51,901 nucleotides of DNA. Origin: Pelagibacteraceae bacterium (lineage in GTDB: Bacteria > Pseudomonadota > Alphaproteobacteria > Pelagibacterales > Pelagibacteraceae). Every line of letters starts with the position of its first letter. Positions within the stretch are counted from its first letter, which is position 1. The translations under genes were made by a program, and so were the position numbers. The notes under the pieces are model-generated. The model made no database searches. It was not told the DNA's origin and saw nothing but the letters and a program-made list of their open reading frames with translations. The stretch lies in NCBI GenBank assembly GCA_008638225.1, contig VTPP01000006.1:1-51901 (forward strand), in the 5' to 3' direction. Below, piece by piece: positions 1-8,739 of this stretch.

Positions 1-400
1 TAGAGTTATTTTTTGATAAATTTTCTACAAGATAAAAACTATCAATCATTTTTCCATTTTGAATAACTACATCGTAGTTAATAGTTGGATTATTAATTAA
101 CATATTTGCAAAATGAATTTTTTTATAAAACAGCTCTGATATTTTTAACTTAGCTTTAATTAAAGGTACTGTAATTAAATTTTCTCTTGAAAACATTTTA
201 TCATTTTTAATTTGAACATTTTCAATACTAATAGATCCAGTAAAAAAATTTGTAGATAAGCTCTGGATAGTGACTAGTCTGCCAGAGTCTTTGGTTAAAT
301 TCTTTTCAAGAAAAGATTTTGCAAACGGGTCGAATGTAAATTTAACGAAAACAGAAATTAAAATTAGTAGTAAAAAAAAATAAATAAAAAATTTTTTCAT
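1..400 (-). CDS. AsmA/DUF748-like membrane-anchored protein, 3' end outside the window
   Basis: The minus-strand frame starting with ATG at 398-400 stays open to base 1, giving about 133 residues of a longer protein cut by the window edge. Residues 1-25 form one N-terminal hydrophobic anchor beginning MKKFFIYFFLLLILISVF. The following beta-type sequence, with a stretch like LSTNFFTGSISIENVQIKN, resembles the start of AsmA, DUF748 or TamB-like proteins, which sit in the inner membrane and span the periplasm. The start overlaps the stop of the upstream 37-codon ORF by ATGA, suggesting co-transcription with it and the J-domain gene. Family assignment rests on general pattern only, because most of the protein is missing. 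Confidence 0.6.
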   Translation of the reverse strand, partial: MKKFFIYFFLLLILISVFVKFTFDPFAKSFLEKNLTKDSGRLVTIQSLSTNFFTGSISIENVQIKNDKMFSRENLITVPLIKAKLKISELFYKKIHFANMLINNPTINYDVVIQNGKMIDSFYLVENLSKNNS

Positions 401-510
401 AGCAATTGTATAAACATATAAATTAGAATGGCAAATAGGCCTAGAAGGATAAAGCCTATTAATTTATTCTTAACAAAAAAATAAACAAAAGTTCCTAAAA
501 AAAAATTCAT
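397..510 (-). CDS. Small single-span membrane protein, 37 aa, function unknown
   Basis: ATG at 508-510 opens a 37-codon frame ending with TGA at 397-399, which shares the ATGA overlap with the AsmA-like gene. The peptide is almost wholly hydrophobic (MNFFLGTFVYFFVKNK, then LIGFILLGLFAILIYMF), giving one or two membrane passes. It lies 7 bases after the stop of the J-domain gene. The ATGA coupling and the fit into an otherwise empty gap argue that it is real; no strong Shine-Dalgarno sequence is visible. I do not recognise a family. Confidence 0.45.
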   Translation of the reverse strand: MNFFLGTFVYFFVKNKLIGFILLGLFAILIYMFIQLL

Positions 511-517
511 ACTATTT

Positions 518-1009
518 TTATTTCTTTAGCAAAACATCTCTTGCTTCATTGATTTTACTTGCTAAATAATTATTTCCACCTTTTTTATCGGGGTGCATAT
601 GTAATATCAAATTTCTATGCGCTTTGATTATGTCTTTTTTACTACAATTTGGCTTTAGGCCTAGAATTTTCAACGCTTCGTCTTTACTCATTGATCCTCG
701 TACCGTTCTTGAATTATCGTTGAAAAAACCGTCGCCTTTAGCACTTTTATTAAAGAAAATTTTATACAGATATATAATATTAAAAATATTGAATAATCTT
801 TTTTGCAGAGCTCCTGCAATAAGGGCAAAAAATGGAATAGAGAGCAAATATCTCCCAGCAAAAAATAAAACAATAATGACTAAAATAGATCCTATAATGG
901 TCGAGACTCTGAAGAAATTAGAAAAAGTTTTTGACTTGGTGTTAGCCAATAACCAAAAAAAACCATATACAAGTAAAAAAATTAATATGCCAACTAATAT
1001 TAAATTCAT
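518..1009 (-). CDS. Inner-membrane J-domain protein (DnaJ/Pam18-like)
   Basis: A protein of 163 residues when read from ATG 1007-1009; a TTG two codons upstream is a less likely start. Residues 1-75 hold two or three hydrophobic segments, and the last ~60 residues form a J domain with the HPD tripeptide (HMHPDKKGG, HPD at 139-141) that stimulates DnaK ATPase. The layout of membrane segments followed by a C-terminal J domain matches the alphaproteobacterial proteins compared with mitochondrial Pam18/Tim14, so the likely role is recruiting DnaK at the inner membrane. It heads an apparent operon with the 37-aa peptide and the AsmA-like protein. Its start lies 5 bases from the divergent oligopeptidase start. 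Confidence 0.8.
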   Translation of the reverse strand: MNLILVGILIFLLVYGFFWLLANTKSKTFSNFFRVSTIIGSILVIIVLFFAGRYLLSIPFFALIAGALQKRLFNIFNIIYLYKIFFNKSAKGDGFFNDNSRTVRGSMSKDEALKILGLKPNCSKKDIIKAHRNLILHMHPDKKGGNNYLASKINEARDVLLKK

Positions 1010-1014
1010 AAGCA

Positions 1015-3087
1015 ATGAAGACCATACCTAAATTAAGAAAAGAAACGAAGAGTATAAAAGTTCACGGGCATGAGCTTCACGATGATTATGCTTGGATAAA
1101 ACAAGATAATTGGCAGGAAGTTTTGAAAAATCCAGCTAAACTTAATACGGAAGTTCAAAATTATCTTTATCAAGAAAACGATTTTGTAAAACAAAGCCTA
1201 AAAGATAAAGAACAATTAAGTGAAACAATATTTCAAGAACTTAAAAATAAGATCAAAGATAAAGACTCATCCGTCCCCATTAAGGACGGTGAGTATTCCT
1301 ATTTTACAGAGTATGCAGAGGCAGCTGAATACCCATGTTTTAAAAGAAATGGCCCAAATAATAGAATAGAAACTATTTTTGATGCACAACAAAGAGCAGA
1401 AGGTAAAACATTTTTTAATTTAGCCTCTGTCACGCATAGCCATGACCATCGTTTTATGGCTTATAATGTAGATACTAATGGAAGTGAAAATTACTTACTA
1501 TCCGTTGAGCATCTAGATAATAAGAAAATTCTAACCAAGGATATTCCAAATACAACTGGCGAAATTATTTGGGACACTGATAATAAGCATATTTACTATA
1601 TCCGTTTAGATCATAACCATAGACCAAATAGAATTTATAAACATTTGGTCGGGCAAGATCACAAATTAGATGAATTAATTTTTGAGGAAAAAGATCCTGC
1701 TTTTTTTTGTTCTGTTTCTCTTAGTCAAAGCAAAGAATATTTATTAATCCGGACCGGAGACCACCAAACATCAGAGTATTACATTCAAAATATCAAAGAT
1801 AAGACTAGTAAACTTAAATCATTTTTTTCCAAAACTACTAGACATGAATATGAAATTGATCATGGCGAGGGGTATTTTTATATTTTAACCAATACTGATA
1901 ATTGCAATAATTTTAAAATTATGCGCTGTGTTGACAATAAAGTTGATAAAAAAAATTGGGAAGATTTTGTAGAATACAAAAGCAATATATTTATTATAAA
2001 TTTTATTATTTTAAAAAATTGGCTTGTTTATCTTCAAAGACAAGATGGTGTAAATCAAATCATTATTCAAAATTTAAATAATAAAGATTCGCACCAGATA
2101 CAATTTACGGAAGAGGCGTATGACTTAAATTTATTGAATCAGTACGAATTTAACACTAATTGGATACGATTTTCTTTCTCATCGCCAATTACTCCCAAAT
2201 CTATTTTTGATTATAACTGTGTAAGTAAGGAGAGAATATTAAAAAAAATTCAAGAAATTCCATCTGGTTTTAATTCTGATTTATACACATGTAAAAGATT
2301 TTTATGTCCAGGACACGATGGGGTTACTATCCCCCTGACTGTAATTCATAAAAAAAATATAGAATTAAATGGATCACATCCATTGTTACTCTACGGATAT
2401 GGTAGTTACGGAATTACTATTCCTGATTCATTTTCTACAAATAGATTCTCTTTAATTGACCGAGGTTTTATTTACGCGATCGCTCATATTCGTGGGGGCC
2501 GCGAAAAAGGTCAAGACTGGTATGAGAATGGAAAATTATTGAAGAAAAAAAATACTTTTTTTGATTTTATTAGTTGTGCTGAATTTTTGTGTGAAAAAAA
2601 ATATACCTCACCAAAAAAAATAATTGCCCAAGGCGGCTCGGCTGGTGGTTTGCTCATGGGATATATTGCCAATGAACGACCTGATCTTTTTTTAGGAATT
2701 ATTGCCCAAGTACCGTTTGTTGATATTTGCAACACTATGCTGGATGAAGATTTGCCATTAACAGTCACTGAAATTCCAGAATGGGGTGATTTAAAAAATA
2801 ATGAAGAAGCATTTCATTATATTAGAAGCTACTCACCCTACGATAATGTCAAACAACAAGACTATCCGCATATGTTAATTACAGGTGGAATAACCGACCC
2901 TAGAGTTACTTATTGGGAAATGACCAAATGGGCAGCAAAAATTAGAGATTATAAAACTAATGATAATTTATTGCTTCTTAAAATGAATATGGATGCGGGC
3001 CATAGTGGGGCTAGTGGTCGATATGATTATTTAAAAGAAGTGGCACTCGATTATATTTTTTGTTTGAAAATTACCGATCAAAAATAA
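1015..3087 (+). CDS. Oligopeptidase B (S9A serine peptidase)
   Basis: A protein of 690 residues, the usual length for oligopeptidase B (ptrB family), which cleaves short peptides after Arg or Lys in the cytoplasm. The N-terminal propeller opens with the family pattern VHGHELHDDYAWIK. The C-terminal alpha/beta hydrolase domain carries the triad: Ser542 in GGSAGGLLMG, Asp628 in GGITDPRVTYWE and His663 in DAGHSGASGRY. The motif YGSYG and the long Arg-rich stretch around IRGGREKGQDWYENGK are also typical. No signal peptide is seen. The start codon is 5 bases from the divergent J-domain start, so its promoter must lie inside that gene. The aldo/keto reductase follows after 25 bases. Confidence 0.9.
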   Translation: MKTIPKLRKETKSIKVHGHELHDDYAWIKQDNWQEVLKNPAKLNTEVQNYLYQENDFVKQSLKDKEQLSETIFQELKNKIKDKDSSVPIKDGEYSYFTEYAEAAEYPCFKRNGPNNRIETIFDAQQRAEGKTFFNLASVTHSHDHRFMAYNVDTNGSENYLLSVEHLDNKKILTKDIPNTTGEIIWDTDNKHIYYIRLDHNHRPNRIYKHLVGQDHKLDELIFEEKDPAFFCSVSLSQSKEYLLIRTGDHQTSEYYIQNIKDKTSKLKSFFSKTTRHEYEIDHGEGYFYILTNTDNCNNFKIMRCVDNKVDKKNWEDFVEYKSNIFIINFIILKNWLVYLQRQDGVNQIIIQNLNNKDSHQIQFTEEAYDLNLLNQYEFNTNWIRFSFSSPITPKSIFDYNCVSKERILKKIQEIPSGFNSDLYTCKRFLCPGHDGVTIPLTVIHKKNIELNGSHPLLLYGYGSYGITIPDSFSTNRFSLIDRGFIYAIAHIRGGREKGQDWYENGKLLKKKNTFFDFISCAEFLCEKKYTSPKKIIAQGGSAGGLLMGYIANERPDLFLGIIAQVPFVDICNTMLDEDLPLTVTEIPEWGDLKNNEEAFHYIRSYSPYDNVKQQDYPHMLITGGITDPRVTYWEMTKWAAKIRDYKTNDNLLLLKMNMDAGHSGASGRYDYLKEVALDYIFCLKITDQK

Positions 3088-3112
3088 ATAATACTTTGGT
3101 TATTATAAAGAT

Positions 3113-4036
3113 ATGTTCAATCGAAGAAAATTTTTATTATTAAGTTTATTTGCTTTTGTAAACCAAGTATTAAGTTTTAGTTCTTTTGCAAGTACTGATA
3201 GCAGAAAAAAAATCATTAAATTTATTCCAAGTACCGCTGAGGCCATTCCAGCCATTGGCATGGGAACTTGGTTAACATTTGATATTGGTCACCATAGTGA
3301 TGAAGTTCTATCAAGAATACAAATACTAAAAACCTTTTTAGAAGCTGGAGGTAGTGTAATTGATTCTTCTCCAATGTATGGAAGTGCAGAAAAAATTATT
3401 GGCCTATGCTTACAAAATATCCAAGGTAACCCACAAATATTTTCTGCTAGCAAAGTGTGGACACCCCTCCAAGATCATGGCAAACAACAAATTGAGAATT
3501 CGTTTCGGTTATGGGGATTAGATCAGTTCTCTTTATTGCAAGTACACAATCTAGTGAATTACAAAGAACACTTACAAACGCTCATAAAATTAAAAAGCGA
3601 AAAAAGAATACAATATATTGGAGTGACTACCTCACACGGCAATAAACACTCCTTATTAATTGATATTATGAATAATGAACCAATAGATTTTGTTCAATTT
3701 ACTTATAATATTACACATGACGAAGCTGAACATATTTTGCTTCCCCTTGCGAACAAAAAAAAAATTGCTGTTATCATTAATCGGCCTTTTGATGGCGGTA
3801 ATTTATTTCGACACGCCAAAAACAAAACTGTTCCAGATTGGGCAAAACAGGAAAATATTAATACGTGGTCAGAGTTTTTTTTAAAATTTATTATTTCCCA
3901 TCCCGCAGTAACTTGCGTCATACCTGCAACATCTAAAATCAAACACATGCAAGAAAACATGCAATCTTTGTATGGAACTTTGCCAAGCCAGTCACTACGG
4001 CTTCGTATGAAAGAATATTTTAAAACCCTTCTATAA
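3113..4036 (+). CDS. Aldo/keto reductase with a Tat-like signal peptide
   Basis: A protein of 307 residues of the aldo/keto reductase fold, NAD(P)H-dependent carbonyl reduction; the substrate is unknown. The catalytic tetrad is visible as Asp84 and Tyr89 (IDSSPMYG), Lys114 (ASKVW) and His145 (LQVHN). The N terminus MFNRRKFLLLSLFAF has the twin-arginine pattern N-R-R-K-F-L-L followed by a hydrophobic stretch and small residues (SFAS), so export folded with cofactor through Tat is likely. The gene is downstream of oligopeptidase B and ends 2 bases from convergent gshB, leaving no room for a separate terminator. Confidence 0.82.
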   Translation: MFNRRKFLLLSLFAFVNQVLSFSSFASTDSRKKIIKFIPSTAEAIPAIGMGTWLTFDIGHHSDEVLSRIQILKTFLEAGGSVIDSSPMYGSAEKIIGLCLQNIQGNPQIFSASKVWTPLQDHGKQQIENSFRLWGLDQFSLLQVHNLVNYKEHLQTLIKLKSEKRIQYIGVTTSHGNKHSLLIDIMNNEPIDFVQFTYNITHDEAEHILLPLANKKKIAVIINRPFDGGNLFRHAKNKTVPDWAKQENINTWSEFFLKFIISHPAVTCVIPATSKIKHMQENMQSLYGTLPSQSLRLRMKEYFKTLL

Positions 4037-4038
4037 TA

Positions 4039-4989
4039 TTAGGATAACTTTTTTTGAATTTTATCCCAAAATATTTTTTCAATTTTTATATTATTTAATT
4101 TGTTAATCTCTTGAATTCCTGTTGGTGATGTTACATTAATTTCTGTTAAAAAGTTTCCAATAACATCAATACCAGCAAAAAATAAATTATTTTTTTTCAA
4201 AAACGGTCTTAATAATTTACATATTTTTTTATCTCTAAATACTAATCCTGTTTTTTTTGCAGTTCCCCCAGCATGAAGATTTGCTTTAATACTATTTTTA
4301 GCAGGTATTCTTGCAATAGATCCTGCATAATCTCCGTCTAACAATACAATTCTTCTATCACCTAACGAAATTTCTTTAATAAATTTTTGCACCACTATTG
4401 GTAATTTGTACTTAATTAATAATCTTCTGATTAATTTTTTACTTCTAGATACATTTGAATCTATTTTTTCAATACCCTCTCCTCCATTTCCATACAAAGG
4501 TTTTATGATAGAAAATTTGTTTTTTTTATGAAATGATAAAATGTCATTTAGGTTGCTTGAGATAAGCGTTGGTGGAATAATTTTTTTAAAAGAAAACATA
4601 GATAATTTTTCTGGATAATCGCGAATATGTTTTGGATTATTCAAAACAAGAGTTGTTTTTGGTAATTGCTCTAATATGTAGGTTGCGGTTATATAATTCA
4701 TATTAAAAGGTGGATCTTGCCTTACCAAAACTATATCAAAGCTATCCAATTTTATTTTTTTTTCTTTCTGTAAAGTAAAAAATTTTTTCTTATGAGGATG
4801 TAAAAAAAATTTATTAGCAACGGCTGTAACCATACCATTTTCTAGTGATAAATTTTTAGGATCATAACTATATAACTGGTGGCCTCTTTGTTGGGCCTCT
4901 AGAGCAATAATAAAAGTACTGTCTGTTTTGGGATTAATCTTGCTCCAAGGATCCATTTGGATCGCAATTTTAAAAAGCTTCTTCATCAA
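4039..4989 (-). CDS. gshB: Glutathione synthetase
   Basis: A 316-residue ATP-grasp enzyme that joins gamma-glutamylcysteine and glycine to give glutathione. It has the family N terminus IQMDPWSKINPKTDSTF, the RQDPPF motif at 90-95, the glycine-rich ATP loop KPLYGNGGEG at 163-172, and the C-terminal metal-binding stretch GIDVIGNFLTEINVTSPTG. The start overlaps the 3' end of gshA by 20 bases, so the two are translated as one unit. The N terminus aligns with E. coli GshB from the first few residues, which supports this start. Confidence 0.93.
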   Translation of the reverse strand: MMKKLFKIAIQMDPWSKINPKTDSTFIIALEAQQRGHQLYSYDPKNLSLENGMVTAVANKFFLHPHKKKFFTLQKEKKIKLDSFDIVLVRQDPPFNMNYITATYILEQLPKTTLVLNNPKHIRDYPEKLSMFSFKKIIPPTLISSNLNDILSFHKKNKFSIIKPLYGNGGEGIEKIDSNVSRSKKLIRRLLIKYKLPIVVQKFIKEISLGDRRIVLLDGDYAGSIARIPAKNSIKANLHAGGTAKKTGLVFRDKKICKLLRPFLKKNNLFFAGIDVIGNFLTEINVTSPTGIQEINKLNNIKIEKIFWDKIQKKLS

Positions 4990-6322
4990 AAATTTTATTT
5001 ATATTCTCTTTCCAGGAACCTTGAAACTTTTTGATTAATAAGGATGCTGGTGTTTGTTTATTAATAATCATTTCTTCAATATCATTGAGAAATATAGACT
5101 CGTTTTTATTTTGTTTATTGTCTATGGCCCTATTTTCCAATCCTTGTTTTGCGATAGCGATGAAAGTTTTAGCGTGTTCATAAATGGGTTCGTTTCGCAG
5201 AAGAGTGTTAAGACCGTTTTTAGCAGCATCTAAATACGCATTATTTACTTCATTAAAATTCCAGTCTTTAGTTAAATCATAAGCATAATCTAAACTTTTT
5301 TGATCATACAAAATTCCAGTCCAAAATGCAGGTACTGAACATATGCCTGACCATGAACAAGAATCTGCGGATCGTATTTCTAAATATGTTTTTAATCTAA
5401 TTTCCTGAAAAATAGTTGAAATATGAGACTCCCAATCTTTCAATGTAGCTCTGATTTTTCCTACTTTTTTTAATTTACCTTGAATAAAATCATTAAAATT
5501 TTCTCCACTAACATCAATAAGTTTTTCCTCATCTTGAACAAAATACATTGGAACTTTTAAAGCAAAATCAACGTACTGCTCAAAACTATTATTTAGGTCC
5601 ATAAAAAAATCAATCAGACCCGATCTTTGCTTGTCGGTATGTTGCCAAATAAATGCTCTGTACGATTGATAACCACTAAGTTTTGATTCTTGGAAAGGAG
5701 AATTTGAAAAAATAGATAGAGCGATGGGTACAATACACGTTGCTACTCTTGTTTTTTTTTTAAAATCTTCTTCATTTTTATAATCTAAATTAACCTGCGT
5801 TCCACAAGTTCTGTGCATCATATCAAGTCCATGCGATCCTACTTTTGGCATGTATTTTCTCATAATATCATATCTTTTTTTTGGTAATCTTCCCACTTCA
5901 TCAAGTTTTGCATTTGGAACAAATCCAGAGCCAAGCAAACCAATATTTAATTGCTTACAGACCTCAGTCATCTCTTTCAAATATTCATTCACCTCTTTGC
6001 AAGTTTCGTGAATATTATTAAGAGGTTCGCCTGAAAGTTCTATTTGCAGACCTGGTTCTAAAGTAATGCTTTTATTATTTTTCTTTAATCCTATTGGATT
6101 AAGTCCATCATAAATAGGTATCCATCCACATCCTTCTAATAATTGAAATATTTTTTCAATACTTTGTGATCCGGTATAATTAATTGGCTGATTATTTTTT
6201 ATATTAAATAAAAATTTTTCATGCTCAGTCCCAATTTTTAAAGAGGTGCTTTTAGCACCATTTTTAAAATATTTTATTAACTGTTCTTTATCTGTAATAA
6301 AAGAATCTAGTTCCACTGGCAT
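4970..6322 (-). CDS. gshA: Glutamate-cysteine ligase, plant/alphaproteobacterial type
   Basis: A 450-residue enzyme of the GCS2 (plant-like) class, the form found in alphaproteobacteria rather than the E. coli type. It makes gamma-glutamylcysteine, the first step of glutathione synthesis. Typical stretches are LKIGTEHEKFLF at 28-39, the MRKYMPKVGSHGLDMM region, the TCGTQVNLDY core and the late YLEIRSADSC motif. It is the first gene of a two-gene operon with gshB. The 97-bp region to the divergent aminotransferase gene must hold both promoters; I see no conserved riboswitch fold there. Confidence 0.93.
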   Translation of the reverse strand: MPVELDSFITDKEQLIKYFKNGAKSTSLKIGTEHEKFLFNIKNNQPINYTGSQSIEKIFQLLEGCGWIPIYDGLNPIGLKKNNKSITLEPGLQIELSGEPLNNIHETCKEVNEYLKEMTEVCKQLNIGLLGSGFVPNAKLDEVGRLPKKRYDIMRKYMPKVGSHGLDMMHRTCGTQVNLDYKNEEDFKKKTRVATCIVPIALSIFSNSPFQESKLSGYQSYRAFIWQHTDKQRSGLIDFFMDLNNSFEQYVDFALKVPMYFVQDEEKLIDVSGENFNDFIQGKLKKVGKIRATLKDWESHISTIFQEIRLKTYLEIRSADSCSWSGICSVPAFWTGILYDQKSLDYAYDLTKDWNFNEVNNAYLDAAKNGLNTLLRNEPIYEHAKTFIAIAKQGLENRAIDNKQNKNESIFLNDIEEMIINKQTPASLLIKKFQGSWKENINKIFDEEAF

Positions 6323-6419
6323 ATTTAAACGAAAAGCATTGTTTATATTTTGTATTGTTAATTTATATTAATAATTCTACAAAGGTATCCATATTTTATT
6401 TAATCTATCAAAACACTTT

Positions 6420-7757
6420 ATGAGCAAAGAATTATCATCCACAATCCCCAATTCATTAAATGAACATTGGATGCCATTTTCTGCAAATAAAGAATTTAAA
6501 GAAAATCCAAGACTAATTGTTGGAGCACAGGGAGTATATCTAAAGGATCACCTGGGAAGATCTCAAATTGATGCGAGCTCAGGTCTTTACTGCAATCCTT
6601 TAGGACACGGAAGAAAAGAAATTATTGAAGCAATCACAAAGCAGCTAGAGCAACTTGATTACTGTCAGCCTTTTCACCAAGGATTTGGTGGCTCATTTGA
6701 ATTAGCGTCCAAGATTGCAAATCAAACGCCGGCTGATTTGAATAAAATTTTTTACACAATTTGTGGCTCCACCGCAGTTGAAACTGCTATTAAGATTGCT
6801 TTTACCTACCACAGACTTAATGGAAATGAAAAACGTTACAGATTTGTTGGAAGAGAAAAAGGTTATCATGGCATGAACATCGGAGCGATGTCTGTTGGTG
6901 GAATGCCGAATAATCTAAAAGGTTATGACAATATTATGATGCCTGGTGTCCTACGAATGAGGCATACCCAATTACCAGAACATAAATTTATTCAAGGTCA
7001 ACCAGACACTGGTGCAGAACTAGCAAATGATCTTGAAAAATTTGTTCAACAGTATGGGGCTGACAGTATTGCTGCTTGCATTGTTGAACCAATCTCAGGC
7101 TCTGTAGGAATTATAGTTCCACCTAAAGGATACTTAAAACGGTTAAGAGAAATATGTGATCAATATAAAATTATTTTAATTTTTGATGAAGTAGTAACGG
7201 GTTGGGCAAGAACTGGATCTATGTTTGGCTCGCAAGAATTTGATGTAACTCCTGATATTATGACACTTGCAAAAGCTACGACTAATGGAATTATGCCCAT
7301 GGGTGTAGTCGTAGTCAAAGATGAAATTTATAACTCAATAGTTAACAAAGCTCCCAAAGGAACTGTAGAATTATTTCATGGCTATACGTATTCAGGAATA
7401 CCGGCTGCAGTTGCAGCAGGTCTTGCTGTGCAAGATATTTTTGAAAAAGAAGATATTCTTAATAGAGTTAAAAATTTAATTCCTTATTTTTTAGATAGTT
7501 TATTTTCACTCAAAGATGAGGAGGGAGTTGAAAATATAAGAGGTTACGGTTTACTAGGCGCTATCGATTTAAGAAGCAAAGGAGATGTGACCGGAGCTGG
7601 TTTCGAATGTTTTAAAATATGTTATGAGAACGGAATTAACCTTAAGTCTACTGGAGATAGTTTAATTTTAGCTCCTCAATTTATTTGCGAGAAAAAACAT
7701 ATTGATGAAATTATGGATAAGCTTCGCAAATCAATTAAATTATATCTAAAGAAATAA
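6420..7757 (+). CDS. Class III omega-amino acid:pyruvate-type aminotransferase
   Basis: A 445-residue PLP enzyme of aminotransferase class III. The PLP lysine is Lys285 in MTLAKATTNG, with the preceding FDEVVTGWARTGSMFG stretch that contains the pyridine-binding Asp. The N-terminal pattern HWMPFSANKEF resembles the beta-alanine/omega-amino acid:pyruvate transaminase group; taurine or a polyamine-derived omega-amine are other possible donors. The substrate cannot be fixed from sequence. No clear Shine-Dalgarno precedes the ATG. It is divergent from gshA and followed by a DUF1330 gene after 74 bases. Confidence 0.85.
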   Translation: MSKELSSTIPNSLNEHWMPFSANKEFKENPRLIVGAQGVYLKDHLGRSQIDASSGLYCNPLGHGRKEIIEAITKQLEQLDYCQPFHQGFGGSFELASKIANQTPADLNKIFYTICGSTAVETAIKIAFTYHRLNGNEKRYRFVGREKGYHGMNIGAMSVGGMPNNLKGYDNIMMPGVLRMRHTQLPEHKFIQGQPDTGAELANDLEKFVQQYGADSIAACIVEPISGSVGIIVPPKGYLKRLREICDQYKIILIFDEVVTGWARTGSMFGSQEFDVTPDIMTLAKATTNGIMPMGVVVVKDEIYNSIVNKAPKGTVELFHGYTYSGIPAAVAAGLAVQDIFEKEDILNRVKNLIPYFLDSLFSLKDEEGVENIRGYGLLGAIDLRSKGDVTGAGFECFKICYENGINLKSTGDSLILAPQFICEKKHIDEIMDKLRKSIKLYLKK

Positions 7758-7831
7758 ATTCTTTAAGTTTCTTAATCTACAAATTAGAAAGTAAAAATGA
7801 TATATTTGGAACTTAGTTAATCGAAAGGAAT

Positions 7832-8125
7832 ATGCGTATGAAAGGCTATTGGATTGCAATTTACAAAAAAATTGAAAATCAAGACAATCTTGGAAATTAT
7901 GGAAAACTTGCAACCGCAGCTATTGTTGCACATGGTGGTAAAGCTCTTGTCAGAGGCGGAAAATATAAATCATTAGAGGGTAACGATATTCCGCGAACAG
8001 TTATTTGGGAATTTGAAAGTTATGATGCAGCAATTACATGTTATCACTCAAAAGAATATCAAGACGCCTGGGCTATGGCCAAAGCAACAACTGTTAGAGA
8101 TCTTGAAATCGTAGAGGGCGTTTAA
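7832..8125 (+). CDS. DUF1330 family protein
   Basis: A 97-residue dimeric ferredoxin-like (alpha+beta barrel) domain protein of the DUF1330 family. Characteristic parts are GYWIAIYKKI at the start, the HGGKALVRGGKY turn and TVIWEFESYDAAITCYHSKEYQ near the end. The enzymatic role of the family is unknown. A clear AAGGA lies 5-6 bases before the ATG at 7832 and decides this start over the in-frame ATG at 7838. The gene ends with a 4-base convergent overlap with the AlkA-type glycosylase. Confidence 0.85.
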   Translation: MRMKGYWIAIYKKIENQDNLGNYGKLATAAIVAHGGKALVRGGKYKSLEGNDIPRTVIWEFESYDAAITCYHSKEYQDAWAMAKATTVRDLEIVEGV

Positions 8126-8739
8126 TAAGCGACTGGTACCGGATCTATACTTCTCCATAAATACCAAGTTGCAACTGTTGCATAAGGCGTCCACAATTTT
8201 TTTAATTTTTCTAGTTTTTTAGCTGAGGGTGGATACGTTGTTTTATAATGTATAGAAATTGCTTTTAACAAGCCAATATCTTGTTCTGGAAATATATCTG
8301 GACGCAATTGATTAAAAAATAAAAACATTTGTGCAGTCCATTTTCCTATTCCTTTAATCCTAGTTAAATATTTAATTGCATCATCATCGTTCATTTTTTT
8401 TAATTGTTTAATATCAATTGTTTTATTTTCAAAACTCTTGGCTAAAATTTTTAAATATTCAATTTTTTGTCTTGATAAGCCACACGCTGCTAACTTTCTC
8501 TTATTAGTTTTTAATACATTAGTTGGGATAATTTTTTGCAAGACTGTCTCAAATCGTTTCCATACCGCATTGGCTGAAGACACTGAAATTTGCTGACCAA
8601 CAATAGATTTGCAAAGTGAAAAAAAAGGATCTTTTCTAGAAACCAAAATTCCAGAATAGTTTAATATAATTTTTTTTAATACCTTGTCTTTTTTAGAAAG
8701 AACTTTCTTAGCTTCCTGCCAGTAGCGTGGTTTGGTCAT
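8122..8739 (-). CDS. AlkA-type DNA-3-methyladenine glycosylase
   Basis: A 205-residue HhH-GPD base-excision enzyme that removes alkylated purines. The helix-hairpin-helix LTRIKGIGKWTAQ spans about 125-137 and the catalytic Asp is Asp154 in FPEQDIGL. The protein lacks the N-terminal ~80-residue domain of E. coli AlkA, as do many alphaproteobacterial members. It is translationally coupled to the upstream EamA gene by a TAATG overlap, and its 3' end overlaps the convergent DUF1330 gene by 4 bases. Confidence 0.88.
   Translation of the reverse strand: MTKPRYWQEAKKVLSKKDKVLKKIILNYSGILVSRKDPFFSLCKSIVGQQISVSSANAVWKRFETVLQKIIPTNVLKTNKRKLAACGLSRQKIEYLKILAKSFENKTIDIKQLKKMNDDDAIKYLTRIKGIGKWTAQMFLFFNQLRPDIFPEQDIGLLKAISIHYKTTYPPSAKKLEKLKKLWTPYATVATWYLWRSIDPVPVAY

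Noticed and set aside
624-1031. 135-codon open frame on the plus strand at the left end
   Set aside because: It lies opposite the J-domain gene, which has a clear HPD motif, and also overlaps the oligopeptidase start.
6323-6419. Possible riboswitch between gshA and the aminotransferase
   Set aside because: No conserved aptamer pattern and no stable GC-containing stem; only AT-rich promoter-like sequence.
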